A stretch of DNA of 64,000 bases from Paenibacillus lutimineralis (lineage in GTDB: Bacteria > Bacillota > Bacilli > Paenibacillales > Paenibacillaceae), in NCBI RefSeq assembly GCF_003991425.1, contig NZ_CP034346.1, positions 4,129,501 to 4,193,500 on the forward strand, in the 5' to 3' direction. This document shows positions 61,333 to 64,000 of this stretch, in pieces. Positions within the stretch are counted from its first letter, which is position 1. Every line of letters begins with the position of its first letter. A program made the position numbers and the translations under genes. The notes beneath the pieces are model-generated. The model searched no databases. It saw only the letters and a program-made list of their open reading frames with translations, and was not told where the DNA came from.

Positions 61333-62352
61333 ATGATTACATTTAAAAATGTTGAGATTAGGTACGGCGACTTTGTCGCTGTACCTGAATTGAATTTTGA
61401 AGTAAATGAAGGAGAGTTCTTTACTTTTCTGGGGCCATCAGGGTGTGGGAAGACTACAACACTTCGGGCCTTAGCAGGGTTTCTAGAACCAAGCAAAGGT
61501 AGTATTGAAGTTGATGGCGTTGATATTACCAATACCCCAATAGATGAGCGTCAAGTAGGTATGGTTTTTCAGAGTTACGCATTGTTTCCAACCATGACGG
61601 CATACGACAATATTGCTTTTGGCTTGAAAATCGAAAAGAAGTCTAAAGATTATATTGAAAAGCGTGTCCTAGAATTAGCTAAGATGGTTGATTTAAGCCC
61701 TGAACAATTACAAAAAAATGTATCAAACATGTCCGGGGGGCAACAACAGCGTGTCGCAATCGCACGTGCTCTAGCCAAAAAACCAAAAATTCTAGTAATG
61801 GATGAACCTTTATCCAATCTCGATGCTAAGCTAAGAAAGTCTCTCAGGAAAGATATTAGAGAATTTCAAAAATCCTTTGGCATTACAACTGTTTATGTAA
61901 CTCACGATCAAGAGGAAGCACTGATGCTATCTGATCGGATTGCAGTTTTTAACAATGGCCAAATTGAACATATTGGGAATCCAGAACAAATCTATAATGA
62001 ATCAGCAACTGAATTTGTATGTAATTTTATCGGTGAAGCAAATCCATTGACCAGTGAAGATTTGCGTAAGCTGGATATCGACCCAACGAATTTCCAGGCG
62101 GACAATCGCTTTTATCTTCGCCCTGAAAAAGTTGCTTTTTCTCGGACTAAGGGTGAAAGTACGCATTTAGTCGCAGAAATTGTAAGCAAAGAATTTTATG
62201 GTATGTATGGGTATTATCAACTTGATGTTGATGGACTCAAACTAATTTCTTTCCAAAGGGAGTCAAAGGCTGAGCAACATCAGATTGGAGAAACAGTTTA
62301 TGTAGACATAAATAAAGAAAATGTATTGAGTTATTTGGCAGGAAATGATTAG
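61333..62352 (+). CDS. ABC importer ATPase, FbpC/AfuC/PotA type
   Basis: 339 residues. Walker A GPSGCGKTT, Q-loop VFQSYALFP, signature MSGGQQQRVAIARAL, Walker B ILVMDEPLSNLDAKLR, H-loop VTHDQEEALMLSDRI, and a C-terminal regulatory TOBE-like domain (about 245-339). It follows the binding protein by 20 bp with GAGGG upstream and precedes the permease by 12 bp. Confidence 0.93.
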   Translation: MITFKNVEIRYGDFVAVPELNFEVNEGEFFTFLGPSGCGKTTTLRALAGFLEPSKGSIEVDGVDITNTPIDERQVGMVFQSYALFPTMTAYDNIAFGLKIEKKSKDYIEKRVLELAKMVDLSPEQLQKNVSNMSGGQQQRVAIARALAKKPKILVMDEPLSNLDAKLRKSLRKDIREFQKSFGITTVYVTHDQEEALMLSDRIAVFNNGQIEHIGNPEQIYNESATEFVCNFIGEANPLTSEDLRKLDIDPTNFQADNRFYLRPEKVAFSRTKGESTHLVAEIVSKEFYGMYGYYQLDVDGLKLISFQRESKAEQHQIGETVYVDINKENVLSYLAGND

Positions 62353-62364
62353 GAGGCTTATAAG

Positions 62365-64000
62365 ATGGAATCTAAACTAACGAAGAGTCCCATGAGGCTT
62401 CCAAAAAAATTCAACATTGGATTAATTGGTTTCCTAGTTATTCTAGGGTGGTTTATTATTGCTTTTATGATTATTCCAAACTTGGAAATATTAAAAACAG
62501 TTTTCTTCTCCGATAGCGGATTTTCAAGCGAAACAATAGGTAAGATTTTTAACTCAGACCGCGCAATGAGAGGGATCAAGAATTCTTTCTTGCTGGCGTT
62601 TACCTTGACAATTACAACTTCAGTTGTCGGTATTTTAGAAGTGCTATTTTTGGACTACTTTAAAATCAAGGGTAAATGGTTTTTGACATTATGCTATATG
62701 ATTCCATTGATCTTTGGTGGAATCATGTTGGCCAACGGGTACCTTTTCACCTATGGATCTCGTGGCTTTGTCACTAAATTTCTGGTAGAACTATTTCCCA
62801 ATCTGCCTGTCGATTGGTTTAGTGGATATGGGGCAGTACTTTTCTTGATGACCTTTGCTTGCACAACGAATTACATGATATTTTTCCGTAATTCGTTCAA
62901 GAGTATCGATTATCAGACGATTGAAGCGGCCAAAGGATTAGGAGCATCCAACTTCACAGTGTTAATAAAAGTGGTTTTACCAGCACTAAAACCTATCTTA
63001 TTAACATGTATCATTTTGTTGTTTCAAACGGGATTAATGGCGATGTCTGCACCACTAATGGTTGGTGGCCAAGAGTTTGAGACGATTAGTCCTCTCATTC
63101 TGACATTTACCGAAAGACCAACCTCCCGAGCATTGGCGGCTGTTCTTTCCTTATTCTTGGGACTGTTCCAGTTGGTGTTGCTTTTCGTGATTCAACGAAA
63201 CGAAAAGAAAGGGAACTATCTTTCCGTTTCTAAGGTGAAAACACGGATCCAACCGATGAAGATTAATAGCAAAATTTGGAATGCCTTTGCTCATGTCTTG
63301 GCATATGTATTTGCTTTGATCAACCTGCTTCCGTTGGTAGTAGTTGCTCTGTTCTCTTTCACCAATTTCCAGACGATCTCGACGAGAAACTTGACTTTAA
63401 GTAGTTTTAGTCTGCAAAACTACGTCCAAATATTGACTGATAGTTCTGCGTATCGTCCTTTCGTAACGAGTGTAGTTTACTCTGCAATCGCTGCAATCGT
63501 CGCAGTAGTACTAATGACGATCGCTGCTCGTATTGTCTTTAAGTATCGGAATAGATCTACAGAACTACTTGAGCTTCTACTTCACATCCCTTGGGTATTG
63601 CCAGGGTTAATGTTTGCCCTGGGGTTAGTTTTATCATACTCCAAACCAAAATGGATTATATTTAATCAACCACTCACAGGTACATTAGTTATCATGCTGG
63701 TTGCGTATATCGTAGTGATGTTGCCTAATACATTTAGATTTTTGAAAGCATCCTATTTTTCTGTTGACCAGAACTTAGAAGATGCTGCGAAGAATTTGGG
63801 GGCAAAACCTATTTACTCGTTTGTGAAGATTGTTTTGCCAATTATTTTACCGACGGTTCTTGCAATGCTCGCTATCAATTTTAATGGGAAACTAGGCGAT
63901 TATGATCTATCAGTCTTCTTGTATAATCCTGCGGCAAAACCGGTCGGAGTTGTCATTCGGAGTAATTCCAATCCTGAAGCAGGCATCGAGGGAATTGCAG
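62365..64000 (+). CDS. ABC importer permease, fused two-domain FbpB/AfuB type, 3' partial
   Basis: The frame runs from the ATG at 62365 (AGGAGG 8 nt upstream) off the end of the window; 545 residues are visible. It has about 12 TM helices in two permease halves. Each half has an EAA-type loop: IEAAKGLGASNFTVLIKVVL (about 186) and LEDAAKNLGAKPIYSFVKIV (about 470). Fused permeases of this kind are typical of FbpB, AfuB and ThiP. The C-terminus should be only a few residues beyond the edge. Confidence 0.9.
   Translation, partial: MESKLTKSPMRLPKKFNIGLIGFLVILGWFIIAFMIIPNLEILKTVFFSDSGFSSETIGKIFNSDRAMRGIKNSFLLAFTLTITTSVVGILEVLFLDYFKIKGKWFLTLCYMIPLIFGGIMLANGYLFTYGSRGFVTKFLVELFPNLPVDWFSGYGAVLFLMTFACTTNYMIFFRNSFKSIDYQTIEAAKGLGASNFTVLIKVVLPALKPILLTCIILLFQTGLMAMSAPLMVGGQEFETISPLILTFTERPTSRALAAVLSLFLGLFQLVLLFVIQRNEKKGNYLSVSKVKTRIQPMKINSKIWNAFAHVLAYVFALINLLPLVVVALFSFTNFQTISTRNLTLSSFSLQNYVQILTDSSAYRPFVTSVVYSAIAAIVAVVLMTIAARIVFKYRNRSTELLELLLHIPWVLPGLMFALGLVLSYSKPKWIIFNQPLTGTLVIMLVAYIVVMLPNTFRFLKASYFSVDQNLEDAAKNLGAKPIYSFVKIVLPIILPTVLAMLAINFNGKLGDYDLSVFLYNPAAKPVGVVIRSNSNPEAGIEGIA

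Noticed and set aside
1..64000. CRISPR arrays, rRNA genes, prophage or restriction-modification genes
   Set aside because: No regularly spaced repeats, no rRNA-like segments and no phage structural or methylase/endonuclease pair was seen; the only methyltransferase (22186-23001) looks like a small-molecule enzyme.

Overview
This window looks like a chromosomal segment of a Paenibacillus-type member of the Bacillota. The evidence is the SLH-anchored multidomain hydrolase with bacterial Ig-like repeats, strong AGGAGG ribosome-binding sites, an Amj-family flippase, a class D sortase, several AraC-type sugar regulators, and sugar ABC importers that lack their own ATPase. The genus is an inference from gene content, because no rRNA or marker gene is present.

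Layout. 1-10 kb: the 3' part of a large secreted GHL10/SLH protein, a DHA2 drug exporter with a MarR-like remnant upstream, a chemoreceptor with almost no extracellular domain, a GH36 alpha-galactosidase and a GGDEF protein. 10-18 kb: an unknown 213-residue protein, a response regulator with a SARP-like C-terminus, a class D sortase, a DUF4349 lipoprotein, an ABC exporter, and an AraC regulator overlapping a Cys-rich CWC protein. 18.3-20.0 kb: a complete IS1182-family element sitting in the loop of what was a bidirectional terminator. 20-29 kb: housekeeping and accessory enzymes (two GNATs, HAD, Amj, methyltransferase, GH20, Zn-ribbon protein, nitroreductase, S66 peptidase). 29.3-33.4 kb: an AraC regulator divergent from two isomerase/oxidoreductase pairs, which suggests a sugar or cyclitol catabolic operon. 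33.4-43.3 kb: two FtsX-type ABC systems (one with an overlooked 59-residue ORF, one led by TetR and MFS genes) separated by a tadA remnant and a 195-bp element with perfect 17-bp inverted ends; an IS5-like transposase remnant lies on the left flank. 43.5-45.9 kb: a YdcZ-type transporter, Crp/Fnr regulator, YdcZ-type transporter and yfnB operon with a perfect palindrome upstream. 46.2-56.5 kb: two sugar-type ABC importer operons without ATPases. The second also carries an HlyD-type adaptor and lies downstream of a two-component system. 56.7-57.8 kb: a cluster of gene remnants plus a broken second copy of the IS1182 element. 58-64 kb: an AT-rich block with a LacI regulator fused to a solute-binding domain, divergent from an AfuABC/FbpABC-like ABC importer that runs off the window.

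The most interesting points are the LacI-SBP fusion next to its probable target transporter, the HlyD adaptor within a sugar-importer-like operon, the IS1182 element splitting a terminator, the small TTG-started ORF between an FtsX permease and its ATPase, and two MITE-like elements. I saw no CRISPR array and no complete rRNA or tRNA gene. Assignments rest on reading motifs without database searches, so family-level calls are firmer than substrate calls.
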